Part shown: piece by piece, positions 26,001 to 34,065 of the stretch
How the letters are laid out: each line of letters starts with the position of its first letter
Numbering within the stretch: the first letter of the stretch is position 1
Notes under the pieces: generated by a model
The model's database searches: none
The model's input: only the letters and a program-made list of their open reading frames with translations
Told to the model about the DNA's origin: nothing
Assembly (NCBI GenBank): GCA_002311665.1
Contig: DBYX01000005.1
Location: forward strand, 1 to 64,000
DNA from: Lachnoclostridium sp. UBA1175
GTDB lineage: Bacteria; Bacillota; Clostridia; Lachnospirales; Lachnospiraceae
Direction: 5' to 3'
Length of the DNA: 64,000 bases
Program-made: the position numbers and the translations under genes

Positions 26001-26185
26001 GGTTGGCGTATGTGCCGGAGGCGGTCGTCTATCTCGCGAAGGACCGGAAGTTCGTCAAGGTCAACAACGGGCGGATGTGGCTCGTGCCGTACAAGGACTA
26101 CAAAGAGCTCCTTCTCGAGGCGGAGCGGCAGTTCCCGGGAGCGGAACTCAGCGAGGAGAAGAAGGTCTCGTACAATATTGAGTGA
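23066..26185 (+). CDS. TIR domain - membrane helix - beta-propeller protein
   Basis: A 1039-residue protein. TIR domain, residues 1-135: YDAFISYRHTPLDMEFAKKV, DRVFRDQEELPIGSNL (BB-loop region) and SPETPGSYWVAKEIETF, which carries the W...E pattern with the putative NADase Glu. A membrane helix at about 180-202 separates it from a stalk of seven-residue repeats LADEK-S/T-x (about 211-255), then a helical segment and a long WD40/quinoprotein-like propeller (about 330-1010) of PDGKWFAQTHH- and YDIADGTCINRF-type blades. The topology puts TIR on one side and propeller on the other side of the membrane. A signalling or defence role is inferred. Confidence 0.85.
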   Translation: MIYDAFISYRHTPLDMEFAKKVHTALETYRVPASVRKKTGKKRIDRVFRDQEELPIGSNLNDNITTALRESEFLIVICSPETPGSYWVAKEIETFIALHDRQHVLAVLVDGEPDQSFPPLLLTDESGRPIEPLAADVRGATPKERNKKFKSELLRLAAPLLGCTYDDLRQRHRERILRRNIMIGAVAAGVIAVAGAAFGIYNARVADRMKKLADEKAVLAEEKSVLADDKSKLADEKTKLADEMTVLADEKTKLADKILVEYREKQENQSRFYAEQAMLLLEEGNREDAVLIAAAALPSEDNDRPYVAEAEYALSAALHAYDSGTQLAYDRLLHHDYIVRDTELDKNARYLTSVDRGNTVYVWDCKSWELLLKIPPTVSDNNYLSKVIAAMADENGLVIVNGTYVVRYDFSGRETARYDFDRVITGCRFGADIDTVFCCSDNTLWVISLQDLAPRTVIRNDAKDFSSLTNCLSPDGKWFAQTHHTPDGGPARVTVVDLTSLSYVTTAVSEQYILNMTITDSGNVAVVSTNSEFYAHMDALTLDLVRAVDGEVLYSKAVPRSIWDLAGFSLLVTSHSYADRSDIIIVADVDAYSVDEQSGEVVAHFSLNGLAVSLAPVPSSSTMFVACRNGDIMTVSTENGRVFTDRTISTNEYTEDMKLLNSGVVLRRLSSDCLAVMKYHKAEGITEAPKLPSDCFGLGTAPSGEYYVLDDRYSLGTYYFCDRNGDIIYTVQEESSTIATGFFGDLFVIAWYDHFSIIDPVNGTARQITYKDTGADPSYLGGCLGNGGRLLALRGTYGLAVIDLGEERCIYLDKEFRSVGLIALSGDGSKILIMRNGEPLIIRDIVTGETTAPAEKEAYRQVSDCNILTYVVCDASGRYAAMACADGNVRIFEIASGATVRTIPLMVQSVCFIGFSADAKRIILQGDDFLVKVYDIADGTCINRFDAPASIEYLVEDGDIIALCDNVTVSLLNAESFGRLAYVPEAVVYLAKDRKFVKVNNGRMWLVPYKDYKELLLEAERQFPGAELSEEKKVSYNIE

Positions 26186-26234
26186 GACAGTGCCGGGAAC
26201 GACGGATTATGCGTCGTTTTCGGATAATCCGTTG

Positions 26235-26252
26235 TTTAACATCGATTTAACA
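26235..26252 (+). promoter_or_regulatory. PHO-box-like direct repeat
   Basis: TTTAACA (26235-26241) and TTTAACA (26246-26252) are 11 bp apart, matching the Gram-positive PhoP-box pattern of TT(A/T)ACA repeats. A TACACT -10 (26284-26289) follows without a -35. The site lies in front of a phosphate transporter. Confidence 0.55.
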
Positions 26253-26375
26253 TAACGATAACGGTCTCTTCACTTTTCTCTGTTACACTGCGGCTGTATG
26301 GATAATGATCAGAATGGCCGCAGTGGACAGCGGAGGCGCATCCGGGGATGATGCGTAAAGCAAGGAGACAAATCG

Positions 26376-28187
26376 ATGAATACAGCGCGTATATTGAGTG
26401 TAATGGCTAAGACTGCCGCGGGCAACGGGATGAGCATGATGAACATCGCCGAGCTCGTGGGCGGTCTTGTTTTTTTCATGTTCGGCATGAGGGTTATGTC
26501 GCAGGCGCTTGAGAAAATGGCCGGCGGCCGGCTCGAGCGAATGCTCAAACAGACTTCCGCCAACCCGATCGTGAGCGTCGCGCTCGGCGCGGGTATCACC
26601 ATTGCGATGCAGTCGTCCTCGGCGACGACCGTCATGCTGGTCGGTCTCGTCAACTCCGGCATCATGCAGTTCGGTCAGACGCTTGCCGTCATCTTCGGCG
26701 CGAACATCGGAACGACATTTACCGGATGGCTCCTGACCCTCGGTTCGATCTCGTCGGGAACGTGGTGGCTCACGCTCCTGAAACCGGAATTTTTCTCGCC
26801 TTTCCTGGCGCTTGTCGGCATCGGCTTCCTGATGTTCTCCAAGCGCGACAAATACAAGAGCATCGGCACCGTGTTCGTCGGTTTCGCAATCCTGATGAAC
26901 GGTATGAGCATGATGTCCCAGGCGGTCAGCCCGCTCCGCGACGTTCCGGAGTTCCGCGAGCTGATGACGAAGTTCAACAATCCAATCTTCGGTGTGCTGA
27001 TGGGCCTGCTGATCACGGCGGTGATCCAGTCCTCCGCGGCGACCATCGGTATCCTGATCGCCATCTCCGAGGGCGGCGTCCTCACATTTGCGATGGCCAT
27101 CCCGATCATCATGGGTCTGAACATCGGTACCTGCGCGACGTCCCTCATTTCCTGCATCGGCACGAACTACAAAGCCAAGCGCGTGGCGACCGTCCACGTG
27201 ATGATCAAGATACTCGGCACCGCCATCTGGCTCTCCGTGTTCTGCATCCTCCAGGCGATCAACCCGCCGGCTGTCTTCGGCAGCGCCATCGGCAGTGTCG
27301 GTATCGCCATCGTGCACACCGCATTCAACCTGCTGACTACGATCGTGCTGCTGCCGTTCTCCAAGGGGCTCACCCGCATGACGGAGCGCATCATCAAGCA
27401 ACCGCAGGAAGAGTCGGAGATGCAGCAGAATCTCAGCTTCCTCGATGTCCGTGTCCTTCGCTCGCCGTCCGTGGCCGTTGCCGAGTGCAACAACTTAACG
27501 AAGCGTATGGCGGAGCTCGCGTGCCAGAACCTCTACGACGCGATGAGCCTGTTCGACAACTACTCGGAGGCGCGTGTGGCGGAAGTTCTCCGTGTGGAAA
27601 ATGAGCTCGATATGTACGAGGACAAGCTCGGCAGCTACCTCGTCAACCTCTCCTCGAAGACCGTCTCGGATCACGACGGACGCATCATCTCGAAGATGCT
27701 CCACACGATCGGCGATTTCGAGCGGCTCGGCGACCACGCGGTCAACCTCTACAAGGCGGCCGAGGAGATCCGCGAGAAGCGTCTGAGCTTCACGGAGGAA
27801 GCGACTGCGGAGCTCCGCGTGCTCACGAACGCCATCGACGAGATCCTTTCGATGACGACCGAGTGCTACACGAAGGACGATATGGAGTGCGCGTTCCGCG
27901 TTGAGCCTCTCGAGCAGGTCATCGACAAGCTCACCGGCACGATCAAGACCAACCACATCACCCGCCTGCAGCGCGGCGGCTGCTCGATCGAGATGGGCTT
28001 CATCCTCTCGGACATCCTCAACAACTACGAGCGTATCTCCGACCACTGCAGCAACATCGCCGTGGCGGTGATCGAGGTCGAGCGAGGCGGATTTGACACG
28101 CACGAGTACCTGAGCGGTATCAAGTTCGGCAATATGGAGTTCAACCAGATATATGATTCCTTCGACAGGAAATACACGCTTGAGTGA
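26376..28187 (+). CDS. Na/Pi cotransporter with PhoU-like domain
   Basis: A 603-residue protein. Residues 20-345 hold the duplicated Na/Pi cotransporter (NptA/YjbB) module with two QSSSATT/QSSAATI motifs (ITIAMQSSSATTVMLVGL and TAVIQSSAATIGILIAI) and paired GANIGTTFTGW / GLNIGTCATSL motifs. Residues 370-590 form a PhoU-like four-helix region (ALYDAMSLF-, LGDHAVNLYKAAEEI and YERISDHCSNIAVAVIE). It moves phosphate or a related anion across the membrane with sodium; PhoU parts are regulatory. The PHO-box-like site upstream suggests phosphate control. A GGAG ribosome site precedes the ATG. Confidence 0.93.
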   Translation: MNTARILSVMAKTAAGNGMSMMNIAELVGGLVFFMFGMRVMSQALEKMAGGRLERMLKQTSANPIVSVALGAGITIAMQSSSATTVMLVGLVNSGIMQFGQTLAVIFGANIGTTFTGWLLTLGSISSGTWWLTLLKPEFFSPFLALVGIGFLMFSKRDKYKSIGTVFVGFAILMNGMSMMSQAVSPLRDVPEFRELMTKFNNPIFGVLMGLLITAVIQSSAATIGILIAISEGGVLTFAMAIPIIMGLNIGTCATSLISCIGTNYKAKRVATVHVMIKILGTAIWLSVFCILQAINPPAVFGSAIGSVGIAIVHTAFNLLTTIVLLPFSKGLTRMTERIIKQPQEESEMQQNLSFLDVRVLRSPSVAVAECNNLTKRMAELACQNLYDAMSLFDNYSEARVAEVLRVENELDMYEDKLGSYLVNLSSKTVSDHDGRIISKMLHTIGDFERLGDHAVNLYKAAEEIREKRLSFTEEATAELRVLTNAIDEILSMTTECYTKDDMECAFRVEPLEQVIDKLTGTIKTNHITRLQRGGCSIEMGFILSDILNNYERISDHCSNIAVAVIEVERGGFDTHEYLSGIKFGNMEFNQIYDSFDRKYTLE

Positions 28188-28209
28188 GAAACTTCCCCGC
28201 GGGGATTGC

Positions 28210-28236
28210 GGCGTCCGGCTGTGCCGGGCGCCTTTT
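28210..28236 (+). terminator. Terminator of the phosphate transporter gene
   Basis: GGCGTCCGGC (28210-28219), loop TGT, GCCGGGCGCC (28223-28232), then TTTT. Confidence 0.85.
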
Positions 28237-28287
28237 GTGTGCGGGGGTGTGGTGGTGGATTCTCACATTTTTTCAAAGTAAATGATA

Positions 28288-28316
28288 TTGACATTTTCCG
28301 CGGAGACGTGTATAAT
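28288..28316 (+). promoter_or_regulatory. Perfect consensus promoter
   Basis: TTGACA (28288-28293), exactly 17 bases, TATAAT (28311-28316). It is the best sigma-70/SigA match in the window. Its spacer contains CATTTTCC, a copy of the recurring octamer. Confidence 0.9.
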
Positions 28317-28379
28317 ATCACAAATGCGGCGGTTGACAGTATACTGCGGCAAGCGGACACATTCAGGGGGGATAACACT

Positions 28380-29177
28380 GTGGAAGGAAACTTTGATAAT
28401 AACAATACGAACACCGTGAACAATGAAATGAACAACGGGAACAATGAAATGAACACCGGGTACAATGAAATGAACACCGGGTACAACCAGATGAATACCG
28501 GGTACAACCAGATGAACACCGGGAATGCCGGAATGTACAACAATGATGCGTACAGCGGACTGTACCGGGTCGATCCGAGACGGCCGATGATGAAGCCCGC
28601 GGACATCATTTCCAACGTGAGACCGGCGCGGCTGACGGACAAGGTCCGCATCGCTTTCTTCGCACTCGCCTTGTTCTGCCTGGGAGTTGCACTGCTTTTC
28701 GGATACGTGGGGCAGGACTTATACAACACCGCCGTAGAAGTGGAGGAGTCGAACCGCACATCGGATGATATTCAGTATGTGTTTATCCCGGCCTTTGATG
28801 ATTATCTCGACGAGCGTGTCAGAGAACTGAAAACCAATGCAATGAACGCGTGGCTGTGCGGCGGAATCTTCCTCGCCGGCAGCATCGCACTGGTCGTGTG
28901 TGCTGTCATTCCGGTCATCCGCTACAACCGCGTGAGAAAGAAAGGCAAACTGTACAGCGGCATCGTTATGTTTAACACGCTGGAACTCATGCCCGGAGTG
29001 GGAGGTCAGGTGAAAACGTCAACCTCGATACACAATGTGCAGGTGATGGCCACAATCGACGGCAGGGAGACCACGGTTATGCTCCCGATGCCGGTCGGCA
29101 GCTATGTGGGGGAATACAGCAGGGGCAGGTCGGTCTTTTTCCGGCTGCTCGGCCGCGGCGCCGTTCTGAGCGACTGA
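28380..29177 (+). CDS. Membrane protein with Asn-rich heptapeptide repeats
   Basis: A 265-residue protein (GTG start). The start at GTG 28380 is set by the GGGGG ribosome site and by the promoter, whose transcript would begin at about 28323, after the in-frame codons further upstream. Residues 1-60 are Asn-rich with five heptapeptides of type N(E/Q)MNTGY. Then come two membrane helices (about residues 95-115 and 160-182) enclosing an extracytoplasmic segment, and a C-terminal beta domain (LYSGIVMFNTLELMPGVGGQVKTS). The function is unknown; there is some resemblance to DUF3592-like membrane proteins, but I would not assign it. Confidence 0.75.
   Translation: MEGNFDNNNTNTVNNEMNNGNNEMNTGYNEMNTGYNQMNTGYNQMNTGNAGMYNNDAYSGLYRVDPRRPMMKPADIISNVRPARLTDKVRIAFFALALFCLGVALLFGYVGQDLYNTAVEVEESNRTSDDIQYVFIPAFDDYLDERVRELKTNAMNAWLCGGIFLAGSIALVVCAVIPVIRYNRVRKKGKLYSGIVMFNTLELMPGVGGQVKTSTSIHNVQVMATIDGRETTVMLPMPVGSYVGEYSRGRSVFFRLLGRGAVLSD
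28422..28526 (+). repeat. 21-bp in-frame tandem repeat, five copies
   Basis: Five 21-base units starting AATGAAATGAACA or AACCAGATGAA encode the heptapeptide N(E/Q)MN(N/T)G(N/Y). Units 2 and 3 are identical, which points to recent slippage expansion. Confidence 0.9.
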
Positions 29178-29299
29178 TGACCCGCGCACGGCGCGGAACT
29201 TGATTTTTCGACAAATTTGCGGTATACTCCGAGGTGCGTTCGGAGATTGCCGCCGACGGGGATCGTCCGACGCGAAGTGAAGGAAACGGAGGGACTGTT

Positions 29300-29593
29300 A
29301 TGGAGCCGATTCACAGCATTGACGCGGAGGACGATCCTTTCGCATATCGTTACGACACACAGCTTCTGATCGATCGCCGGGACGAGGACCTCGACGAGGA
29401 CGTGATCTCGGAGTACATCACCACGCACATCGAGGGCAACTCGCTGATCGCGGTTGGTGACGAGGATCTGATCAAGATTCATTTTCATACAAATGAGCCG
29501 TGGAAATTGCTGGAATACTGCGCCACGGTCGGCGAGATCTACGACATCGTCGTGGAGGATATGATCCGCCAGTCCAACGGCCTGCAGGGGTGA
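29300..29593 (+). CDS. Stand-alone FakA/DAK2 C-terminal-like domain
   Basis: A 97-residue protein. The sequence FAYRYDTQLLIDRR, then GNSLIAVGDEDLIKIHFHTNEPWKLLEYCATVGEIYDIVVEDM closely follows the C-terminal domain of FakA/YloV proteins (kinase subunits of the fatty-acid kinase, DAK2-type), where the motif is GDSLVVVGDDDLIKVHVHT. The kinase domain and middle domain are absent. ATG 29300 follows GGAGGG. It could bind a FakB-like protein or an acyl chain without kinase activity; this is inference. tatD begins 21 bases downstream. Confidence 0.7.
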   Translation: MEPIHSIDAEDDPFAYRYDTQLLIDRRDEDLDEDVISEYITTHIEGNSLIAVGDEDLIKIHFHTNEPWKLLEYCATVGEIYDIVVEDMIRQSNGLQG

Positions 29594-29614
29594 TTTTCCG
29601 ACGGGAGAACCGCA

Positions 29615-30406
29615 ATGATCTTCGACACGCACGCACATTATGACGACGATTGGTTTGATGAGGACCGGGAAGCTCTGCTTCGCGGTCTTTCTTCGCGTGG
29701 CATCGGCACGGTGGTCAACGTCGGAGCGTCGATGCGCGGATCGAGGGAGTCCGTCGCGCTCGCCGCGGCGTACCCGTTCATCTATGCGGCGGTCGGTGTG
29801 CATCCCGACCACGCGCCGGAGATGACGGAGGACGACATCGCGGAGCTGAGGGCTCTGGCCGCGGATGCAAAGGTGATCGCGATCGGGGAGATCGGTTTCG
29901 ACTACGGGCACGAGGAGGACCTCACCGCAGAGGAGAGAGACCGGCAGCGCGCGGCGCAGGAGCACTGGTTCCGAAGACAGCTGGAGCTGGCCGCGGAGCT
30001 TTCGCTCCCGGTGATCATCCACTCACGGGGCGCCGAGGGCGACACGCTTGCGGTGATGCGGGAGCACGCGGGAACTCTGCCCGGAGGCATCATCCACTGC
30101 TTCAGCGGTTCACCCGAGACGGCGGAGGAGTACCGCAAACTCGGATTTCACGTGGGCGTGGGCGGTGTGATCACCTTTAAGAACGCGAGACGCCTGCCGG
30201 ACGTTGTGGCGTCGGCGCCCCTTTCGCAGATCGTGCTGGAGACCGACGCGCCGTACATGGCGCCCGTGCCGTTCCGCGGCAAGCGCAACGACTCCGGCTA
30301 CCTGCCGTACGTAGTCGCGAAGATCGCGGAGATCAAGGGCGTTTCGGAGGAAGAGGTGATCCGCGTCACGGAGGAAAATGCGCGGAAGCTGTTCTGCCTG
30401 GATTGA
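29615..30406 (+). CDS. tatD: TatD-family metal-dependent deoxyribonuclease
   Basis: A 263-residue TIM-barrel hydrolase. Metal ligands are in MIFDTHAHYDD (HxH), the Glu of AIGEIGFDYG, His in LPVIIHSRGAEGD, His in GIIHCFSGSPE and Asp in VLETDAPYMAPVPFRGKRNDS. The length and order of motifs are those of TatD/YcfH. The family has 3'-5' exonuclease activity on DNA and RNA. It often lies near rsmA, as here (rsmA starts at 31747), with a DUF3810 gene between. Confidence 0.93.
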   Translation: MIFDTHAHYDDDWFDEDREALLRGLSSRGIGTVVNVGASMRGSRESVALAAAYPFIYAAVGVHPDHAPEMTEDDIAELRALAADAKVIAIGEIGFDYGHEEDLTAEERDRQRAAQEHWFRRQLELAAELSLPVIIHSRGAEGDTLAVMREHAGTLPGGIIHCFSGSPETAEEYRKLGFHVGVGGVITFKNARRLPDVVASAPLSQIVLETDAPYMAPVPFRGKRNDSGYLPYVVAKIAEIKGVSEEEVIRVTEENARKLFCLD

Positions 30407-30483
30407 TCACGGGACGGACCGGGAGCGGTCCGGTTCCGCATAGAATACAGTTAACGACAGAACCGTTCGGGAGAAAATATCGC

Positions 30484-31677
30484 ATGGAAGAGAGAAAGAA
30501 GAAAGGCATCGGTCTGTACTGGAAGATCCTGATCATCGCCGGCTGTATTATGGCGGTGGCGTTTGCACTCAGCTTTTGGCCGAGACTGTGCGACCGGTAC
30601 ACGGACAACATTTATCCGCACGTGCTGTCGGTGAACGCGCACGTGACCAACCTTGTGCCGTTCGCGATCGGAGAGATACTGATGTTTGCCGGGGCGATCG
30701 TGCTCGCGGCGACGGTCATCTTAAGCGTAGTCTTCGCGGTGAGGGCGATCGTTCTCAAGGTGCGCGGTGGCCGGTCCCCACGCGGCTTCCGGTTTTACCG
30801 GATCTGGATGAAGTGTATTCTCGCGATCGTCGTCGCTGTCGCGTGGCTCTACCTGTTCCGCTGGTGGATCCCGTTCCGCGGCCGCGTGCTCGGAGAGCCC
30901 GAGAAGCAGAGCACATTCACGCTCGAGGAGCTTCGCTACGCGCGCAACTGCATGGTGGAGACGATGAACGCGGCGTGCCGTGAGCAGCCGAGAGACGCGG
31001 ACGGCCGCGTGATCTACGAGGACAAGGAAGCGATCTACGAGACCGTGGTGCGCGCTATGAAGAGCCTGTCGGACCGTTTTCCGCGCCTGCGCGGCTATTA
31101 CGGGCTTCCGAAGGAGGCGATCAGCTCGGACTTCTATGAGTGGATGAACATCGGCGGCTTCACGTTCTCATTTTCCATGGAGATATCCGTCAATCGGTAT
31201 GTTTCGCGGAGGTATTTCTATGTGCTCTCGTGCCACGAGGCGGCACACAACAAGGGCTTTTTCAAGGAAAATGAGGCGGAGTTCATCGCGTTTTTAAGCA
31301 GCCTCGCGTCCGACGATCCGCGGATGGTGTGCGAGGGAGTCTTCGATTATTTCTGGGATGTCGATGATGCGTTTTACTATGCGCTGGTCGATAAGTACGG
31401 GGAGGATCTCGCCGATATGATGTACTTCAAGGAACCTCAGCCGGATGCGCTTCTGTTCGACGATTACGCGCAGGCGCAGGAGGAGGCGGAGGAACTGTAC
31501 GCTGCGGAGGAGCATCCGCTCGAGGAGCAGTTCTCGGAGCCGGCTGCGGAGGTCGCTGACGTCGGCTGGGAGACGCAGGACAAGCTGCTCGCGGAGAACA
31601 GCTACAGCGGCGTGACGAGGCTGATCCTCGACTACTACGCGCAACAGATGCGCGAGTCGCAGAAGAGCGGACAGTGA
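30484..31677 (+). CDS. DUF3810 membrane protein with HExxH motif
   Basis: A 397-residue protein with three N-terminal membrane helices (about residues 11-32, 54-80, 100-125), then a large domain. VLSCHEAAHNKGFFKENEAEFIAF has the HExxH plus downstream Glu of a zinc metallopeptidase of the gluzincin kind (about residues 249-272). This is characteristic of DUF3810. The C-terminus is acidic and Glu/Ala-rich. ATG 30484 starts MEERKKKG; the upstream extension lacks a ribosome site. It may be a membrane protease, but activity is unproven. Confidence 0.8.
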   Translation: MEERKKKGIGLYWKILIIAGCIMAVAFALSFWPRLCDRYTDNIYPHVLSVNAHVTNLVPFAIGEILMFAGAIVLAATVILSVVFAVRAIVLKVRGGRSPRGFRFYRIWMKCILAIVVAVAWLYLFRWWIPFRGRVLGEPEKQSTFTLEELRYARNCMVETMNAACREQPRDADGRVIYEDKEAIYETVVRAMKSLSDRFPRLRGYYGLPKEAISSDFYEWMNIGGFTFSFSMEISVNRYVSRRYFYVLSCHEAAHNKGFFKENEAEFIAFLSSLASDDPRMVCEGVFDYFWDVDDAFYYALVDKYGEDLADMMYFKEPQPDALLFDDYAQAQEEAEELYAAEEHPLEEQFSEPAAEVADVGWETQDKLLAENSYSGVTRLILDYYAQQMRESQKSGQ

Positions 31678-31746
31678 TGTACGGGAGCGCCGGCGGCGCA
31701 TTTTCCGAAGAAAGAGTATGATCTGAGTGAGAATGGAGGGCGGTCC

Positions 31747-32604
31747 ATGGCGTATCTGAGCGATCCCAAGGAAACCATTGCGATCCTGCAGAAGTATCAT
31801 TTTGCGTTTCAGAAGAAGTTCGGACAGAATTTCCTGATCGACGCGCATGTGCTCGACAAGATCACGGACGCGGCGGGCGTCACGGACGAGGACGTCGTGC
31901 TCGAGATCGGGCCCGGCATCGGCACGATGACGCAGGTGCTGTGCGAGCGCGCGAAGGAGGTCATCGCCGTGGAGATCGACCGGAACCTGATCCCGATCCT
32001 CGCGGAGGACACGTGCCGCGCGTACGACAACCTCACGATCATCAACGACGACATACTGCGGACGGACATCGATGCGCTCGTGCGGGAGCGCGGCGGACGG
32101 CCGATCAAGGTGGTCGCGAACCTTCCGTATTACATCACGACGCCGATCGTCATGGGGCTTCTGGAGAAGCACATTCCCGTGCAGAATATCACCGTGATGG
32201 TCCAGCGCGAGGTCGCGGAGCGCATGCAGGCAAAGCCGGGCAGCAAGGACTACGGTGCGCTGTCGCTCGCGGTGCAGTACTACGCGGACACCTACATCGC
32301 GGCGTACGTGCCGCCGAACTGTTTTATGCCGCGCCCGGGCGTCGGATCGGCGGTCATCCGGCTGACACTTCTCGAGAAGCCGCCGGTGGAGGTGAAGGAC
32401 GAGGCGGTGCTCTTCGCGGTGATCCGCGCGGCGTTCGCGCAGCGTCGGAAAATGCTCGTAAACAGTCTGGCGGGAAGCGCGGAGCTCGGTTGCACGAAAG
32501 AGGCGGCGGCAGCGGCGTTGGCGTCCGCGGGACTCCCCGAAACCGTGCGCGGAGAGGCACTCACGCTCGCGCAGTTTGCGGAGCTTGCGAACCTTCTTTC
32601 ATAG
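31747..32604 (+). CDS. rsmA: 16S rRNA dimethyladenosine transferase
   Basis: A 285-residue KsgA/RsmA enzyme that dimethylates two adenines in helix 45 of 16S rRNA. Motifs: FQKKFGQNFLID, the SAM-binding VLEIGPGIGTMTQVL, VIAVEIDRNL, and the catalytic NLPYYITTP, plus PGSKDYGALSLAVQYYAD and FMPRPGVGSAVIRL. The length is normal. GGAGGG lies upstream of the ATG. No terminator is visible before the next promoter at 32657. Confidence 0.97.
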   Translation: MAYLSDPKETIAILQKYHFAFQKKFGQNFLIDAHVLDKITDAAGVTDEDVVLEIGPGIGTMTQVLCERAKEVIAVEIDRNLIPILAEDTCRAYDNLTIINDDILRTDIDALVRERGGRPIKVVANLPYYITTPIVMGLLEKHIPVQNITVMVQREVAERMQAKPGSKDYGALSLAVQYYADTYIAAYVPPNCFMPRPGVGSAVIRLTLLEKPPVEVKDEAVLFAVIRAAFAQRRKMLVNSLAGSAELGCTKEAAAAALASAGLPETVRGEALTLAQFAELANLLS

Positions 32605-32656
32605 GGATTTGCCGACGGCACGGCGTTCACAGTATGGTCACATTTGCGAAAAAGTA

Positions 32657-32685
32657 TTGATTTTTTGTGCGCAAAGGAGTATGAT
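32657..32685 (+). promoter_or_regulatory. Promoter of the lipoprotein gene
   Basis: TTGATT (32657-32662), 17 bases, TATGAT (32680-32685). Confidence 0.65.
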
Positions 32686-32753
32686 TAGTCCGTGGGAACA
32701 GTAAATGGTATTTCCCTGCACAGTATAGGAACCTTTTTCAATGGAGGAAAACA

Positions 32754-33962
32754 ATGATGAAAAAGTTGATAGCATTGCTTATGATCCTCTGTCTTTCCGT
32801 ATCCATGCTCGCCGGCTGCGGCAGCAAGGATGAGGACGACAAGGAGGATGCTAAGTCGAAGGTTGTCAAGGGCGATATGTTCGATATGCTCGAGGCAATG
32901 GGCAACACGAAGTCCGGTGTTGTGAAGGCGGATTTCGATATGAAGTATGACGGACAGTTCATCAAGGGTACGATCACCTGCGGCATGGATGCGGCAAGCA
33001 AGGCCTGCAGTTTCGGTATCTCCTTTGATATGGATGCATCCGGACGGAAGTTCAATCTGTCAATCGACGATCTTTTCGTTGTCGCAGACAAGAACCTTTA
33101 CCTGAACCTTAAGAACATTATGGCGGCAGTTCTGAAGCTTGCGGCGATGAGCGGCGAAGAGTCCGTGAAGCAGGTTTCGGATGCGATCGACCTGAACAAG
33201 CTCGGCTGGTTCAAGATCCCGCTTCCGGATGATCTTCCGGATTACAACGACAAGCTTCAGAAGAGCTATGTCAACTCCTTCGTAAGCCTCTTCGAGAACA
33301 TGCTGAAGAATACGAAGCTGGAAGGTGAGGACGGAGATTATACTGCAGTTCTGAAGACGAAGGATGACCTCGCACAGGTAGTTGTTGCGGTTCGTGACTT
33401 CCTGAAGAGCGATCTCAAGGGTCTGGTGAACAACACCAAGAGCTCCCTCACGGATTTCAACATCGACCTCGACAAGTATTTCGACAAGCTCGTATCGACC
33501 TACAAGCAGGACATTCTTGATGTCGGCAAGGATTACGGTCTTGACGAGGCTTCCCTTGATCAGATGATCAAGTCCGTCAAGGATATGAAGCTGAACGAGC
33601 AGTTCGCTAAGTACAAGGGTGAGATCGAGAAGGAACTGTCGACAGATGCGCTCACCGATGAGCAGATCAACGAGATGACGAAGCCTTTCGATGAAGTGAT
33701 CGAGAAGCTCAAGAGCTACGACAAGGAGATCCCGATGGAGAGCTCCATCCGCGTGAAGGCCGATGATTCGAGCTACACTGCAGACGTGAAGCTCAACGCA
33801 CAGGGCAGCGACAACAAGAAGGTTGATGTTAACCTTTCGGTCAATGTTAAGCCCGGTGATCCCGGCATCAAGGCTCCGGGCAGCGTGATGTCCGTCAAGG
33901 AGATCGCAGATCTTGTGACTCCTCTTATGAGCACCAACGGCGGCAGACTTATCACGCCGTAA
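32754..33962 (+). CDS. Secreted lipoprotein, unknown function
   Basis: A 402-residue lipoprotein: signal peptide with lipobox SMLAGC (Cys at about residue 22), a short acidic linker and a large domain of alternating strands and helices without recognised motifs. Only a few Cys are present. The codon use is richer in AAG and GAT than the neighbours, as in highly expressed genes. It has its own promoter and strong terminator and a good GGAGG site, so it is probably an abundant surface lipoprotein. I do not recognise the family. Confidence 0.8.
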   Translation: MMKKLIALLMILCLSVSMLAGCGSKDEDDKEDAKSKVVKGDMFDMLEAMGNTKSGVVKADFDMKYDGQFIKGTITCGMDAASKACSFGISFDMDASGRKFNLSIDDLFVVADKNLYLNLKNIMAAVLKLAAMSGEESVKQVSDAIDLNKLGWFKIPLPDDLPDYNDKLQKSYVNSFVSLFENMLKNTKLEGEDGDYTAVLKTKDDLAQVVVAVRDFLKSDLKGLVNNTKSSLTDFNIDLDKYFDKLVSTYKQDILDVGKDYGLDEASLDQMIKSVKDMKLNEQFAKYKGEIEKELSTDALTDEQINEMTKPFDEVIEKLKSYDKEIPMESSIRVKADDSSYTADVKLNAQGSDNKKVDVNLSVNVKPGDPGIKAPGSVMSVKEIADLVTPLMSTNGGRLITP

Positions 33963-33986
33963 CTTGTTCGATAAGAAAGTATGATC

Positions 33987-34019
33987 AGAGCGTCGGGTTT
34001 ATCCCGGCGCTCTTTTTTT
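33987..34019 (+). terminator. Terminator of the lipoprotein gene
   Basis: AGAGCGTCGGG pairs with CCCGGCGCTCT around a TTTAT loop, followed by seven T. Confidence 0.92.
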
Positions 34020-34030
34020 GTGTTTTCCCC

Positions 34031-34059
34031 TTGCAAGCCGCCCCCGAAAGGCGTATGAT
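34031..34059 (+). promoter_or_regulatory. Promoter of the AI-2E family gene
   Basis: TTGCAA (34031-34036), 17 bases, TATGAT (34054-34059). Confidence 0.65.
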
Positions 34060-34065
34060 ACAATT

